NCBI RefSeq assembly: GCF_005877905.1
Contig: NZ_SWDV01000019.1
Span: 100,942-164,941 of the forward strand
Direction: 5' to 3'
DNA length: 64,000 bases
Origin: Pseudomonas nicosulfuronedens
GTDB lineage: Bacteria; Pseudomonadota; Gammaproteobacteria; Pseudomonadales; Pseudomonadaceae
The position numbers and the translations under genes were made by a program. The notes under the pieces were generated by a model. That model made no database searches. It saw nothing but the letters and a program-made list of their open reading frames with translations, and was not told the origin of the DNA. Numbering within the stretch: the stretch's first letter is position 1; each line of letters opens with the position of its first letter. Shown here piece by piece: positions 1 through 11,536 of this stretch.

Positions 1-320
1 GGGGATTGGGCCATGGCGGCTCGGTAAAAAGCCCGACCTTTACCCTGGTCGAGCCCTACGAAATCGGCGATCTGCGCGCCTTCCACTTCGATCTCTACCG
101 CCTCGCCGACCCGGAGGAACTGGAGTTCCTGGGCATCCGCGACTACTTCGAAGGCGATGCCTTGTGCCTGATCGAGTGGGCAGAGCGCGGCAAAGGCATT
201 TTGCCAAAGGCCGACATGGACATTACCATTGTTCCGCATGCGGGCGGACGCATGCTGCGCCTCGACCCGCACGGAACACGGGGCGAAGCCTGGTGTGCCG
301 CCCTGGCCACGGGAGCATAG
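1..320 (+). CDS. tsaE: TsaE, tRNA t6A threonylcarbamoylation ATPase (partial, 5' end outside window)
   Basis: Only the C-terminal ~105 residues are present; the reading frame (first full codon at 3) runs in from the left edge and stops at 318-320. Visible family features are the SPTFTLVEPY block that follows the P-loop region, HFDLYRL, and LIEWAERG near the end. The Walker A motif would lie off the window. TsaE is the ATPase that works with TsaB and TsaD to make N6-threonylcarbamoyladenosine in ANN-decoding tRNAs. It is followed 7 nt later by amiB, the usual tsaE-amiB-mutL order of gamma-proteobacteria, so co-transcription is likely. Confidence 0.93.
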   Translation, partial: GLGHGGSVKSPTFTLVEPYEIGDLRAFHFDLYRLADPEELEFLGIRDYFEGDALCLIEWAERGKGILPKADMDITIVPHAGGRMLRLDPHGTRGEAWCAALATGA

Positions 321-327
321 AAAAAAG

Positions 328-1758
328 ATGGGTTGGGGGTTGCGCCTTCGGGCGTTGTTTATCGGGGTGTCCGTTCTGCTGGCATTCGTTGCCGGTGAGG
401 TTTCTGCCGCCACGCAAATCAAGAGCGTGCGCATCTGGCGCGCGCCGGACAACACACGCCTGGTGTTCGATCTGTCCGGTCCCGTGCAGCACAGTCTGTT
501 CACCCTGAGTGCGCCCAACCGCATCGTCGTCGACATCAACGGCGCGCAAATGTCCGCCGCCCTCGACAAGCTCAAGCTCGGCAATACGCCGATCACCGCA
601 ATGCGTTCTGCCCAGCGCTCGCCCACCGACCTGCGCCTGGTGCTGGACCTGAAGAACGCGGTCACGCCCAAGAGCTTCGTGCTGCCGCCGAACCAGCAGT
701 ACGGCAACCGCCTGGTCGTCGATCTCTATGACCAGGGCGCCGACATCGCCCCGGACGTCCCCGCGACCCCGACCCCCAGCGTGCCCGCCACGCCGGTCAG
801 CCCGGCGCAGTCGGTCGCCAAGATTCCCGCGCCCAGCAGTGGCGGCAAGCGCGACGTCGTGATTGCCATCGACGCCGGCCACGGCGGCGAAGACCCCGGC
901 GCCCTCGGTCCGAACGGTCTGCACGAGAAGAACATCACCCTGTCGATCGCCCGCGAACTGCAGCGGCAGATCAACCAGATGAAGGGCTTCCGTGCCGAAC
1001 TGACGCGCACCGGCGACTACTTCATTCCGTTGCGCAACCGCACCGTGATCGCCCGCAAGAAGGGCGCGGACCTGTTTGTCTCCATCCACGCCGACGCCGC
1101 GCCCAGCCGCAGCGCCTTCGGGGCCTCGGTATTCGCCCTGTCCGACCGTGGCGCAACGTCCGAGACTGCGCGCTGGCTGGCTGACACGGAAAACCGTTCC
1201 GACCTCATCGGCGGCGACGGCGGCGTGAATCTCGACGACAAGGACAAGATGCTCGCCGGCGTGCTGCTCGACCTGTCGATGACCGCCACCATGTCTTCCA
1301 GCCTGGACGTCGGCCACAAAGTGCTGACCAGCGTCGGTCGCGTCACCCCGCTGCACAAGCGCCGCGTGGAACAGGCCGGCTTCATGGTGCTGAAGTCCCC
1401 GGATATCCCGTCGATCCTGGTGGAAACCGGCTTCATCTCCAACCCGAACGAGTCTGCCAAGCTGGCCAGCGGCTCGCACCAGCAGGCGTTGGCGCGCTCC
1501 ATCGCCGCCGGCGTGCGCCAGTACTTCGTGCAGACCCCGCCGCCGGGCACCTACATCGCCTCGCTGCGCGATGGTGGCCAACTGGCTTCCGGCCCGCGTG
1601 AGTATGTGGTGCGCAGTGGCGACAGCCTGGCGATGGTTGCCAGCCGCTTCGACGTCAGCACGGCCTCGATCCGCAGCGCCAACTCGCTCAAGAGCGACGA
1701 ACTGAAGATTGGTCAGGTGCTGAAGATCCCGGGCACCTCCCTGGCGTCGCAGCAATGA
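328..1758 (+). CDS. amiB: AmiB, N-acetylmuramoyl-L-alanine amidase
   Basis: 476-aa exported amidase that cleaves the amide bond between MurNAc and the stem peptide during daughter-cell separation. The ATG at 328 is chosen because a signal peptide follows directly (hydrophobic core, cleavage near VSAA); the frame is open upstream to 229 but that stretch lies inside tsaE. An AMIN domain (about residues 30-125) is followed by a Pro/Ala-rich linker and the zinc Amidase_3 domain, with [17 protein letters not shown] and LVETGFISN supplying metal and catalytic residues. A LysM domain (YVVRSGDSL...[10 protein letters not shown]) sits at the C-terminus, as in Pseudomonas AmiB. Its stop overlaps the mutL start by 4 nt. 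Confidence 0.95.
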   Translation: MGWGLRLRALFIGVSVLLAFVAGEVSAATQIKSVRIWRAPDNTRLVFDLSGPVQHSLFTLSAPNRIVVDINGAQMSAALDKLKLGNTPITAMRSAQRSPTDLRLVLDLKNAVTPKSFVLPPNQQYGNRLVVDLYDQGADIAPDVPATPTPSVPATPVSPAQSVAKIPAPSSGGKRDVVIAIDAGHGGEDPGALGPNGLHEKNITLSIARELQRQINQMKGFRAELTRTGDYFIPLRNRTVIARKKGADLFVSIHADAAPSRSAFGASVFALSDRGATSETARWLADTENRSDLIGGDGGVNLDDKDKMLAGVLLDLSMTATMSSSLDVGHKVLTSVGRVTPLHKRRVEQAGFMVLKSPDIPSILVETGFISNPNESAKLASGSHQQALARSIAAGVRQYFVQTPPPGTYIASLRDGGQLASGPREYVVRSGDSLAMVASRFDVSTASIRSANSLKSDELKIGQVLKIPGTSLASQQ

Positions 1759-3659
1759 GTGACGTTCGCCGAATCCAGCTGCTCACTCCGCGGCTGGCGA
1801 ACCAGATCGCGGCCGGCGAAGTGGTCGAGCGACCCGCGTCGGTCATCAAGGAACTGCTGGAAAACTGCCTGGACGCCGGCGCCAAGCGCATCGACATCGA
1901 GGTCGAGCAGGGCGGCGTCAAGCTGCTGCGCGTGCGCGACGATGGCAGTGGCATTCCTGCCGACGACCTGCCTCTGGCCCTGGCGCGCCACGCCACCAGC
2001 AAGATCCGCGAGCTGGAAGACCTGGAACGGGTGATGAGCCTGGGCTTCCGTGGCGAAGCGCTGGCCTCGATCAGCTCCGTCTCGCGCCTGACCCTGACCT
2101 CCCGTACCGCCGACGCCGAGCAGGCCTGGCAGGTGGAAGTCGAGGGCCGTGACATGGAGTCCACGGTGAAGCCGGCGGCCCACCCGGTAGGCACCAGCAT
2201 CGAAGTGCGCGATCTGTTCTTCAATACTCCGGCGCGCCGCAAGTTCCTGCGCGCCGAGAAGACCGAGTTCGATCACCTGCAGGAAGTCATCAAGCGTCTG
2301 GCGCTGGCGCGCTTCGACGTGGCTTTCCACCTGCGGCACAACGGCAAGACCATCCTTTCGCTGCACGAAGCGAAGGACGAAGCCTCCCGCGCTCGCCGCG
2401 TGGGCGCGGTCTGCAGCACCGGCTTCCTCGAGCAGGCGTTGCCCATCGAAGTGGAGCGCAACGGCCTGCATTTGTGGGGTTGGGTCGGTCTTCCGACCTT
2501 TTCCCGCAGCCAGCCGGACCTGCAGTATTTCTACGTGAACGGCCGCATGGTGCGCGACAAGCTGGTCGCCCACGCCGTGCGCCAGGCGTACCGCGACGTG
2601 CTGTACAACGGCCGTCATCCGACCTTCGTGCTGTTCTTCGAGGTCGACCCGTCGGTGGTGGACGTCAACGTCCATCCGACCAAGCATGAAGTGCGCTTCC
2701 GCGACAGCCGCATGGTCCACGACTTCCTCTACGGCACCTTGCACCGGGCGCTGGCGGAAGTGCGTCCGGACGACCAGCTGGCGCCGCCTGGAGCGACCAC
2801 CTTGACCGTGCCGCGCCCGACCGGCGCTGAGGCTGGCGAGTTCGGTCCGCAGGGGGAGATGCGCCTGTCCGAGACCGTGCTGGAAGCCCCGGCCGCTGCG
2901 CGAGCCTGGCAGCCGAGCCCGTCTTCGAGTGGGTCCGGTGGCAGTGGTGGCTACAGCTACCAGCCGACGCGCCCGGATCTGCCGCCAATCCAGGAGGCCC
3001 AGGGCGCCTACAAGGCCTATTTCGCGCCGCTGCCCGATCAGGTGCCCCAGGCCCTGCCGGAAAGCAGTCAGGACGTGCCGCCGCTGGGCTATGCGCTAGC
3101 GCAGCTCAAGGGCATCTACATCCTCTCGGAAAATGCCCACGGCCTGGTGCTGGTGGACATGCATGCCGCCCACGAGCGGATCATGTACGAACGCCTGAAG
3201 ACCGCCATGGCCAGCGAAGGCCTGCGCGGCCAGCCGCTGCTGGTGCCCGAATCCATCGCCGTCAGCGAGCGAGAGGCGGACTGCGCGGAAGAGCATGGCG
3301 CCTGGTTCTCCAGGCTCGGCTTCGAACTGCAACGGCTCGGCCCGGAGACCCTGGCGATCCGACAGATTCCCGCGCTGCTCAAGCAGGCGGAGGCCACCCA
3401 GCTGGTGCGAGACGTGCTTGCCGACCTGCTGGAGTACGGCACCAGCGACCGCATCCAGGCGCATCTCAACGAGTTGCTCGGCACCATGGCCTGCCACGGC
3501 GCCGTGCGCGCCAATCGCCGCCTGACGTTGCCGGAGATGAACGGCCTGCTACGCGACATGGAAGTGACCGAGCGCAGCGGCCAGTGCAACCACGGACGGC
3601 CGACCTGGACGCAGCTGGGGCTCGACGAACTGGACAAGCTGTTCCTGCGTGGACGTTGA
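1755..3659 (+). CDS. mutL: MutL, DNA mismatch repair protein
   Basis: 634 aa. The N-terminal GHKL ATPase is clear: [10 protein letters not shown] (usually ENSLDAG; here Cys for Ser), DDGSGI, HATSKI and [11 protein letters not shown] proline/serine/glycine-rich linker spans about residues 340-430. The C-terminal dimerisation domain has [12 protein letters not shown] near residue 468, matching the DQHAx2Ex4E metal-binding endonuclease motif, plus ACHGAVRA and CNHGRPTW, so this MutL is predicted to be a nicking endonuclease, unlike the E. coli protein. It couples MutS mismatch recognition to strand removal. It starts on ATG within the amiB stop (ATGA), indicating translational coupling. Confidence 0.97.
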   Translation: MSDVRRIQLLTPRLANQIAAGEVVERPASVIKELLENCLDAGAKRIDIEVEQGGVKLLRVRDDGSGIPADDLPLALARHATSKIRELEDLERVMSLGFRGEALASISSVSRLTLTSRTADAEQAWQVEVEGRDMESTVKPAAHPVGTSIEVRDLFFNTPARRKFLRAEKTEFDHLQEVIKRLALARFDVAFHLRHNGKTILSLHEAKDEASRARRVGAVCSTGFLEQALPIEVERNGLHLWGWVGLPTFSRSQPDLQYFYVNGRMVRDKLVAHAVRQAYRDVLYNGRHPTFVLFFEVDPSVVDVNVHPTKHEVRFRDSRMVHDFLYGTLHRALAEVRPDDQLAPPGATTLTVPRPTGAEAGEFGPQGEMRLSETVLEAPAAARAWQPSPSSSGSGGSGGYSYQPTRPDLPPIQEAQGAYKAYFAPLPDQVPQALPESSQDVPPLGYALAQLKGIYILSENAHGLVLVDMHAAHERIMYERLKTAMASEGLRGQPLLVPESIAVSEREADCAEEHGAWFSRLGFELQRLGPETLAIRQIPALLKQAEATQLVRDVLADLLEYGTSDRIQAHLNELLGTMACHGAVRANRRLTLPEMNGLLRDMEVTERSGQCNHGRPTWTQLGLDELDKLFLRGR

Positions 3660-3754
3660 TTTTCGTAAGCTTGCGTTCAGGAAAGTGCAGTAAACTGCAC
3701 GCCAATCGATTCAGCAGCACGCAATAACCAGCAGTGCGTAACAACGAGTCCCTG

Positions 3755-4717
3755 ATGTCCCTGCCTCCCGCGATATTCCTCATGGGCCCCACCGCCGCCG
3801 GCAAGACCGACCTGGCGCTGGAGCTGGCGCGTCTGCTGCCGGTGGAGCTGATCAGCGTGGATTCGGCGCTGATCTACCGTGGCATGGACATCGGCACCGC
3901 CAAGCCGCCCCGTGAGGTGTTGGAGGCTTTCCCGCACCGCCTGATCGACATCCGTGACCCCAGCGAGGCTTATTCGGCGGCGGAATTTCGCGCCGACGCC
4001 CTGGTGGCCATGGCCGAGATCACCGCGGCCGGGAAGATCCCGCTGCTGGTGGGTGGCACCATGTTGTATTTCAAGGCGTTGCTGGAAGGCCTGGCCGACA
4101 TGCCCAGCGCCGACCCCGCCGTGCGTGCTGAGCTGGAAGGCCTGGCCGCCGCCGAAGGCTGGGGTGCCCTGCACGAAGAGCTGGCCCGCGTTGATCCGGA
4201 GTCGGCTGCGCGTATCCATCCCAATGACCCCCAGCGACTTGTCCGGGCCCTCGAGGTGTACCGCGTCAGCGGTATGTCCATGACTGCACACCGCCTTCGC
4301 CAGGCGAGTGAAAATGCGGGTCTCGGCGCGCAAGGCGGTGGACAATTACCGTATACTGTGGCTCATCTGGCGATCGCGCCTCTGCAGCGCCAGGTGTTGC
4401 ACGAGCGTATCGCGCAACGTTTTGACCAGATGCTGGAACAGGGCTTCATCGCCGAGGTCGAACGCCTTCGCGCAAGGAGTGACTTGCACGTGGGGCTACC
4501 GTCCATAAGAGCGGTGGGTTACCGACAGGTATGGGATTACCTCGAGGGCAAACTGTCCTACGCTGAGATGGTGGAGCGCGGCGTCATCGCCACGCGGCAG
4601 CTGGCCAAGCGCCAGTTCACCTGGCTCCGCAGCTGGAGCGATCTACACTGGTTGGACAGTCAGGCAAGCGACAATTTGCCGCGTGCCTTGAAATACTTTG
4701 AGGCGGTCTCCATATAG
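3755..4717 (+). CDS. miaA: MiaA, tRNA dimethylallyltransferase
   Basis: 320 aa from ATG 3755 ([18 protein letters not shown]); a GTG at 3734 is in frame but the ATG gives the family's usual N-terminus. MiaA transfers a dimethylallyl group to N6 of A37 in tRNAs reading UNN codons. The P-loop GPTAAGKT is at residues 10-17, followed by [23 protein letters not shown] and [19 protein letters not shown] is represented by [11 protein letters not shown]. It lies 95 nt after mutL, and hfq follows 106 nt downstream, the conserved miaA-hfq-hflX order. That 106-nt gap probably contains an hfq promoter, though none is assigned here. Confidence 0.96.
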   Translation: MSLPPAIFLMGPTAAGKTDLALELARLLPVELISVDSALIYRGMDIGTAKPPREVLEAFPHRLIDIRDPSEAYSAAEFRADALVAMAEITAAGKIPLLVGGTMLYFKALLEGLADMPSADPAVRAELEGLAAAEGWGALHEELARVDPESAARIHPNDPQRLVRALEVYRVSGMSMTAHRLRQASENAGLGAQGGGQLPYTVAHLAIAPLQRQVLHERIAQRFDQMLEQGFIAEVERLRARSDLHVGLPSIRAVGYRQVWDYLEGKLSYAEMVERGVIATRQLAKRQFTWLRSWSDLHWLDSQASDNLPRALKYFEAVSI

Positions 4718-4790
4718 GCTCGAGACCTTAATTCCGGCCGTCTATCCTTGGGGTTCAGGACGGCGTTAAGCCAAATTCGACTACTACTAA

Positions 4791-5072
<282 letters not shown>

Positions 5073-5084
5073 CGGGAGTCCGCC

Positions 5085-6386
5085 TTGTTCTTTGAGCGCC
5101 CGGGTGGTGGGGAACGGGCCATTCTGGTCCATCTGGAAGGTCAGGACCCCGAGGCGCGCGAAGACCCGCAGGAATTCCAGGAGCTGGCCCGTTCGGCAGG
5201 CGCGGAATCGGTTGCTTTCGTCAGCATTTCGCGCCATCAACCCTCAGCCAAGTACCTGATCGGCAGCGGCAAGGTCGAAGAGTTGCACGACCTCGTCCAC
5301 GCCGAGAAGGTCGAGCTGATCATCTTCAATCACACCCTCACGCCGAGCCAGGAGCGTAACCTCGAGCGAGCGCTCGAGTGTCGCGTGCTCGATCGTACGG
5401 GTCTGATCCTCGACATCTTCGCCCAGCGCGCCCGCACCCATGAGGGCAAGCTGCAGGTGGAGCTCGCCCAGCTGGAACACATGAGCACGCGTCTGGTGCG
5501 CGGCTGGACTCACCTTGAGCGCCAGAAAGGCGGTATCGGCCTGCGTGGCCCGGGTGAAACCCAGCTGGAAACCGACCGCCGCCTGCTGCGTGGGCGCATC
5601 CGCCAGATCAAGTCGCGCCTGGAAAAGGTCCGCAGCCAGCGCGAGCAGGCTCGTCGTGGCCGTCGCCGAGCAGAGATCCCAGCGGTGTCCCTGGTGGGTT
5701 ACACCAACGCCGGCAAGTCCACGCTGTTCAATGCGCTGACTACTTCCGAGGTCTACGCGGCCGACCAGTTGTTCGCCACCCTCGACCCGACCCTGCGCCG
5801 TCTGGAGCTGGATGACGTCGGTCCGATCGTGCTGGCCGATACCGTAGGCTTCATTCGCCACCTGCCGCACAAGCTGGTGGAGGCGTTTCGGGCTACCTTG
5901 GAAGAGTCCAGCAACTCCGACCTGCTGTTGCACGTGATCGACTCCCACGAGCCGGATCGTGATGCGCAGATCGAGCAGGTGCTGGCGGTGCTCAAGGAAA
6001 TCGGCGCGAACGAGTTGCCGATGCTCGAGGTGTACAACAAGATCGACCTGCTGCCGGACTTGCAGCCGATGATCCAGCGCGACGAACTGGGCAAGCCGGT
6101 GCGAGTCTGGCTGTCGGCGCGGGAATCGCGCGGGCTGGAGCTGCTGGAGCAGGCGGTCGCCGAGTTGCTGGGGGAGGACATGTTCGTGGGAACGCTCTGC
6201 CTGCCACAGCGCCTGGGACGACTCCGGGCTCAGTTCTTCGAGCTGGGTGCGGTACAGTCGGAGAATCACGACGAACAAGGACGCGCCGTTTTGCAGGTTC
6301 GCCTGCCGCGTGTCGAGTTGAACCGCATGGTGAGCCGCGAAGGCTGGCAGCCGGCGGAGTTCATTGCGCAACACACTTTGCAATAA
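5085..6386 (+). CDS. hflX: HflX, ribosome-associated GTPase
   Basis: 433 aa, TTG start at 5085 giving MFFERPGGGERAILVHLEG, with GGGAG-like Shine-Dalgarno just upstream; 12 nt after hfq. The N-terminal HflX domain (ATP-binding, helicase-like) spans about residues 1-185 with a coiled segment of Arg/Lys. The G domain starts near residue 200: G1 GYTNAGKST, G3 DTVGFIRHLP, G4 NKID, G5 SARE. HflX splits stalled 70S ribosomes, for example after heat shock. Co-transcription with hfq and hflKC is likely from spacing. Confidence 0.95.
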   Translation: MFFERPGGGERAILVHLEGQDPEAREDPQEFQELARSAGAESVAFVSISRHQPSAKYLIGSGKVEELHDLVHAEKVELIIFNHTLTPSQERNLERALECRVLDRTGLILDIFAQRARTHEGKLQVELAQLEHMSTRLVRGWTHLERQKGGIGLRGPGETQLETDRRLLRGRIRQIKSRLEKVRSQREQARRGRRRAEIPAVSLVGYTNAGKSTLFNALTTSEVYAADQLFATLDPTLRRLELDDVGPIVLADTVGFIRHLPHKLVEAFRATLEESSNSDLLLHVIDSHEPDRDAQIEQVLAVLKEIGANELPMLEVYNKIDLLPDLQPMIQRDELGKPVRVWLSARESRGLELLEQAVAELLGEDMFVGTLCLPQRLGRLRAQFFELGAVQSENHDEQGRAVLQVRLPRVELNRMVSREGWQPAEFIAQHTLQ

Positions 6387-6481
6387 AGCCCGGCACACTG
6401 TTTTTGGCAGGGTAAGGGGCATTCGGTAGCATAGGTGGGCGCGCCGTAGGCGCGTTTTCGCGTTATCAGATGGAGAGCGCT

Positions 6482-7654
6482 ATGGCTTGGAATGAGCCGG
6501 GTGACAACTCGAACAAGAACGACCAGGACCCCTGGGGTGGACGCCGTGGTGGTGGTCGCCAGGGCCCGCCTGATCTGGATGAGGCCTTCCGCAAGCTGCA
6601 AGACAGCCTGAACGGAATTTTCGGCAAACCCAAGCGCGGCAGTGGTTCGGGCGGTGGCGGCAGTGGCCGGGGCGGTAGCCTCGGTCTGTTCGGCATCGGC
6701 CTGGCGATCCTCGCCGTGCTGTGGCTGTACAACGCCATCTACGTCGTGGATGAGCAGGAGCAGGCGGTGATCCTGCGCTTCGGCCAGTACCACGACACCG
6801 TGGGCCCCGGCCTGAACATCTACTTCCCGCCGATCGACAAGAAGTTCCAGGAGAACGTCACCCGCGAGCGTGCTTACAGCAAGCAGGGTCAGATGCTCAC
6901 CGAGGACGAGAACATCGTCGAGGTTCCGCTGACCGTGCAGTACAAGGTCAGCAACCTGAAGGACTTCGTGCTCAACGTCGACCAGCCGGAAGTGAGCCTG
7001 CAGCACGCCACCGAAAGCGCCCTGCGCCACGTGGCCGGCTCCACCACCATGGACAAGATCCTCACCGAGGGCCGTGAACAGATGGCCACCGAGGTGCGTG
7101 ATCGTCTGCAGCGTTTCCTCGATACCTACAAGACCGGTATCACGGTGACTCAGGTGAATATCCAGAGCGCCGCCGCGCCGCGTGAAGTACAGGAAGCGTT
7201 CGACGACGTGATCCGTGCCCGCGAGGACGAGCAGCGTGAGAAGAACCAGGCCGAAGCCTACGCCAACGGCGTGGTGCCTGAAGCCCGTGGTCAGGCCCAG
7301 CGCATCATCGAGGAAGCCAATGGCTACCGCGATGAAGTGGTCTCCCGCGCCCAGGGTGAGGCGGATCGCTTCACCAAGCTGGCCAGCGAGTACCACAAGT
7401 CGCCGGATGTCACCCGTCAGCGTCTGTATCTGGACACCATGCAGGATGTCCTGAGCCAGACCAGCAAGGTGCTGGTCACCGGCCAGCAAGGTCAGAACAA
7501 CCTGATCTACCTGCCGCTGGACAAGATGATGGATGGCCGTGGTTCGGCAGCTCCGAGCGCCGCGCCCAGCGCGAGCAGCAGCACGCCGGATATCGGTTCG
7601 CGGGTCGCCAGCGACCTGCAGCAGCGTGACACGCGTACCCGGGAGAGCCGCTGA
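6482..7654 (+). CDS. hflK: HflK, FtsH modulator (SPFH/Band 7 protein)
   Basis: 390 aa. ATG 6482 is preferred to an in-frame ATG at 6470 because GGAGAG (6472-6477) is correctly placed before it. Glycine-rich cytosolic N-terminus (about residues 1-65) is followed by one transmembrane segment (LFGIGLAILAVLWLYNAIYV) and a Band 7/SPFH domain (VDEQEQAVILRFGQY onward) with long coiled-coil. HflK and HflC form a large periplasmic-side cage around the FtsH protease and restrain it. The stop overlaps the hflC start (TGATG). Confidence 0.95.
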   Translation: MAWNEPGDNSNKNDQDPWGGRRGGGRQGPPDLDEAFRKLQDSLNGIFGKPKRGSGSGGGGSGRGGSLGLFGIGLAILAVLWLYNAIYVVDEQEQAVILRFGQYHDTVGPGLNIYFPPIDKKFQENVTRERAYSKQGQMLTEDENIVEVPLTVQYKVSNLKDFVLNVDQPEVSLQHATESALRHVAGSTTMDKILTEGREQMATEVRDRLQRFLDTYKTGITVTQVNIQSAAAPREVQEAFDDVIRAREDEQREKNQAEAYANGVVPEARGQAQRIIEEANGYRDEVVSRAQGEADRFTKLASEYHKSPDVTRQRLYLDTMQDVLSQTSKVLVTGQQGQNNLIYLPLDKMMDGRGSAAPSAAPSASSSTPDIGSRVASDLQQRDTRTRESR

Positions 7655-8523
7655 TGAGTAACAAGTCCCTGATCGCCCTCATCGCGGGTGTGGTGGTTGC
7701 TGTTGCCGTCTGGAGCAGCGTCTACGTGGTGCAGCAGACCGAGCGCGCCGTCATGCTGCGCTTCGGTCGCGTGGTCGAGCCAGACGTGAAGCCTGGCTTG
7801 CACTTCAAGATCCCGTACGTCAACACGGTGCGCAAGTTCGACGGCCGCCTGCTGACCCTGGATTCGCCGACCCAGCGCTTCCTGACGCTGGAGAAGAAAG
7901 CGGTGATGGTCGACGCCTACGCCAAGTGGCGCGTCTCCGATGCCGAGCGCTTCTACACTGCGACTTCCGGCATGAAGCAGATCGCCGACGAGCGTCTGTC
8001 CCGTCGTCTGGAAGCCGGTCTGCGTGATCAGTTCGGCAAGCGCACCCTGCACGAAGTGGTGTCGGGTGAGCGTGATGCGCTGATGGGCGATATCACCGCT
8101 TCGCTGAACCGCATGGCGCAGAAGGAGCTGGGCATCGAGGTGGTCGACGTTCGCGTCAAGGCCATCGACCTGCCCAAGGAAGTGAACCGTAGCGTGTTCG
8201 AGCGGATGAGCACCGAGCGTGAGCGGGAAGCCCGCGAGCACCGCGCCAAGGGTCGCGAACTGGCCGAGGGTATCCGCGCGGATGCCGACCGTCAGCGTCG
8301 TGTATTGCTGGCCGAGGCTTATCGCGAGTCGGAAGAGACCCGTGGTGATGGCGATGCGAAGGCGGCGGCGATCTATGCCAAGGCCTACACCGCCGATCCG
8401 GAGTTCTACGCTTTCACTCGCAGCCTCAAGGCTTACCGCGAAAGCTTTGCAGACAAGAAGGACGTGCTGGTGCTCGATCCGAGCAACGAGTTCTTCCGCT
8501 ATCTGGAAAAAGCTAAACCGTAA
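7654..8523 (+). CDS. hflC: HflC, FtsH modulator (SPFH/Band 7 protein)
   Basis: 289 aa, ATG 7654 sharing the A of the hflK stop. A short N-terminal membrane anchor (LIALIAGVVVAVAVWSSVYVV) precedes the Band 7 domain (QQTERAVMLRFGRVV) and the coiled coil (ERMSTEREREAREHRAKGRELAEGIRAD is the helical entry). It ends in EFFRYLEKAKP. Partner of HflK in the FtsH-HflKC complex. Followed by two consecutive hairpins, so transcription of the amiB-hflC block likely ends here. Confidence 0.95.
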   Translation: MSNKSLIALIAGVVVAVAVWSSVYVVQQTERAVMLRFGRVVEPDVKPGLHFKIPYVNTVRKFDGRLLTLDSPTQRFLTLEKKAVMVDAYAKWRVSDAERFYTATSGMKQIADERLSRRLEAGLRDQFGKRTLHEVVSGERDALMGDITASLNRMAQKELGIEVVDVRVKAIDLPKEVNRSVFERMSTEREREAREHRAKGRELAEGIRADADRQRRVLLAEAYRESEETRGDGDAKAAAIYAKAYTADPEFYAFTRSLKAYRESFADKKDVLVLDPSNEFFRYLEKAKP

Positions 8524-8531
8524 GTCAAAGT

Positions 8532-8559
8532 CTCCGGCGGGCGGCAGCGCCCGCCGGAG
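8532..8559. repeat. 12-bp GC-rich hairpin after hflC
   Basis: Perfect inverted repeat with 12-bp arms (CTCCGGCGGGCG at 8532-8543; partner 8548-8559) and a GCAG loop, starting 9 nt after the hflC stop. No T-tract follows, so it may protect the mRNA 3' end or slow polymerase ahead of the terminator at 8580. Confidence 0.6.
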
Positions 8560-8579
8560 AAATCGTGTTATCATGGGTC

Positions 8580-8602
8580 AGCCGGGAAATCCCGGCTTTT
8601 TT
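8580..8602 (+). terminator. Rho-independent terminator of the hfq-hflC block
   Basis: Seven-bp stem AGCCGGG/CCCGGCT with AAAT loop, followed directly by six T residues (8597-8602). Classic intrinsic terminator shape for rightward transcription. Confidence 0.85.
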
Positions 8603-8630
8603 GCGTCCGCGAGAATGATGTACGAGAGCC

Positions 8631-8816
8631 ATGTGGCAGGAATTGGGCAAGGCGTTCTGTCTGTTGCTGGTGCTGGAAGGCATCCTTCCATTCCTGTACC
8701 CGCGTGGCTGGCGCGACGCCGTGAGCGGGCTCGGACGCCTTGGCGACCGCAGTCTGAGACTCATCGGGCTGGGCAGCATGCTGCTCGGCACCGTCCTTCT
8801 TTACTGCATTCATTGA
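8631..8816 (+). CDS. Small inner-membrane protein, YjeT/DUF2065 family
   Basis: 61 aa with two hydrophobic segments (residues 7-21 and 42-58) separated by a short basic loop (YPRGWRDA). Size, the [22 protein letters not shown] pattern in pieces, and its position between hflC and hisZ/purA fit the YjeT (DUF2065) family. The cellular role is not known. ATG 8631 follows GAGAG with suitable spacing. It lies after a strong terminator, so it probably begins the transcript that continues into hisZ 34 nt later. Confidence 0.85.
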   Translation: MWQELGKAFCLLLVLEGILPFLYPRGWRDAVSGLGRLGDRSLRLIGLGSMLLGTVLLYCIH

Positions 8817-8850
8817 AGTGCCGCCCGGCCTAAAAAAGGAGAGAGGCGAC

Positions 8851-10029
8851 ATGGCAACGGTAGACCGCTGGCTGCTGCCAGATGGAATCGAAGAAGTGCT
8901 GCCACCGGAGGCGGCTCGCGTTGAAGCAGCCCGCCGTCAGGTGCTGGATCTGTTCCAGCGCTGGGGTTACGAGTTCGTCGTCACCCCGCATATCGAATAC
9001 CTGGAATCCCTGCTGACCGGTGCCGGCCAGGATCTGGACCTGCGTACCTTCAAGGTCACCGATCCGGCTTCCGGCCGTCTGATGGGTTTCCGTGCGGACA
9101 TCACCCCGCAAGTGGCGCGCATGGATGCCCATAGCCTGCGTCGCGAAGGCCCGAATCGCCTGTGCTACGCCGGCAGTGTGCTGCATGCCCGTCCGCGTGC
9201 GCTGGCCACTTCGCGCAGCCCGATCCAGCTGGGTGCCGAACTCTACGGCAACACCGGTTCGGCCGGTGACGTCGAAGTCATCAGCCTGCTGCTCGACATG
9301 CTCGAAATGGCTCAGGTGCCGGATGTGCACATGGACCTCGGGCATGTCGGTATCTACCGTGGCCTGGCCCAGGCAGCCGGCCTGTCCGGCGAGGTCGAGC
9401 AACTGCTGTTCGACGCCCTGCAGCGCAAGGCCGTGGACGAAGTCGCGGCACTGACCGAAGGCCTGCCGAGCGAGCTCGCCGGCATGCTTCGCGCCCTCGC
9501 TGAACTGTGTGGCAGCCGTGAAGTGCTGGAGCAAGCGCGCGAGGTGCTCGCTGGCGCTCCGGCCAACGTTCAGGCGGCGCTTGCTGACCTGACCGCCATC
9601 GCTGACTCGCTGGCGGCGCGTTTCCCGCAGTTGCCGCTGTACTTCGACCTGGGCGAGCTGCGCGGTTATCACTATCACACGGGCGTGGTGTTTGCCGCGT
9701 TCGTGCCCGGGGTTGGCGAGTCCATCGCCCAGGGCGGTCGTTACGACGATATCGGCGCCGATTTCGGCCGTGCGCGTCCGGCTACCGGTTTCTCTACTGA
9801 CCTCAAGACCCTGGTCACTCTTGGTCGCGCCCAGCTCGACGAGCCGCGCACCGGAGTCTGGGCGCCGGCCGATGGCGCTGGCTTGTGGCAGGCGGTGCAG
9901 CAGTTGCGCCGTCAGGGTGTGCGCGTGGTACAGGCGCTGCCCGGGCAGGATGCGGCTTCGGCTTCCGAAGCGGGCTGCGACCAGCAATTGCTGGTTCGCG
10001 ATGGCAATTGGCAGGTGGCAGCGCTCTGA
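8851..10029 (+). CDS. hisZ: HisZ, ATP phosphoribosyltransferase regulatory subunit
   Basis: 392 aa. ATG 8851 is chosen over an upstream in-frame start because AAAGGAGAG precedes it and the protein then begins [21 protein letters not shown]. It is a class II HisRS-like paralogue (motifs [57 protein letters not shown]) lacking an anticodon-binding domain. HisZ forms a hetero-octamer with the short catalytic HisG, which is not in this window. It lies upstream of purA with 66 nt between. Confidence 0.94.
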   Translation: MATVDRWLLPDGIEEVLPPEAARVEAARRQVLDLFQRWGYEFVVTPHIEYLESLLTGAGQDLDLRTFKVTDPASGRLMGFRADITPQVARMDAHSLRREGPNRLCYAGSVLHARPRALATSRSPIQLGAELYGNTGSAGDVEVISLLLDMLEMAQVPDVHMDLGHVGIYRGLAQAAGLSGEVEQLLFDALQRKAVDEVAALTEGLPSELAGMLRALAELCGSREVLEQAREVLAGAPANVQAALADLTAIADSLAARFPQLPLYFDLGELRGYHYHTGVVFAAFVPGVGESIAQGGRYDDIGADFGRARPATGFSTDLKTLVTLGRAQLDEPRTGVWAPADGAGLWQAVQQLRRQGVRVVQALPGQDAASASEAGCDQQLLVRDGNWQVAAL

Positions 10030-11391
<1,362 letters not shown>

Positions 11392-11409
11392 TCTACAGCT
11401 GTGAACTGC

Positions 11410-11440
11410 AACGGGCCGCTCATGCGGCCCGTTGTCGTTT
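11410..11440 (+). terminator. Terminator after purA
   Basis: Perfect 10-bp stem AACGGGCCGC/GCGGCCCGTT with TCAT loop, followed by GTCGTTT. The T-run is interrupted, so strength is uncertain. Confidence 0.7.
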
Positions 11441-11536
11441 CTGGGGATCCAATTTGCGCGGCGGCATGCGCTTTGCTGGTGAAACGGATTGGCGCCTTTC
11501 GCGCCAGACATCCGTTACGTCCGGAGGAAACCCGCC

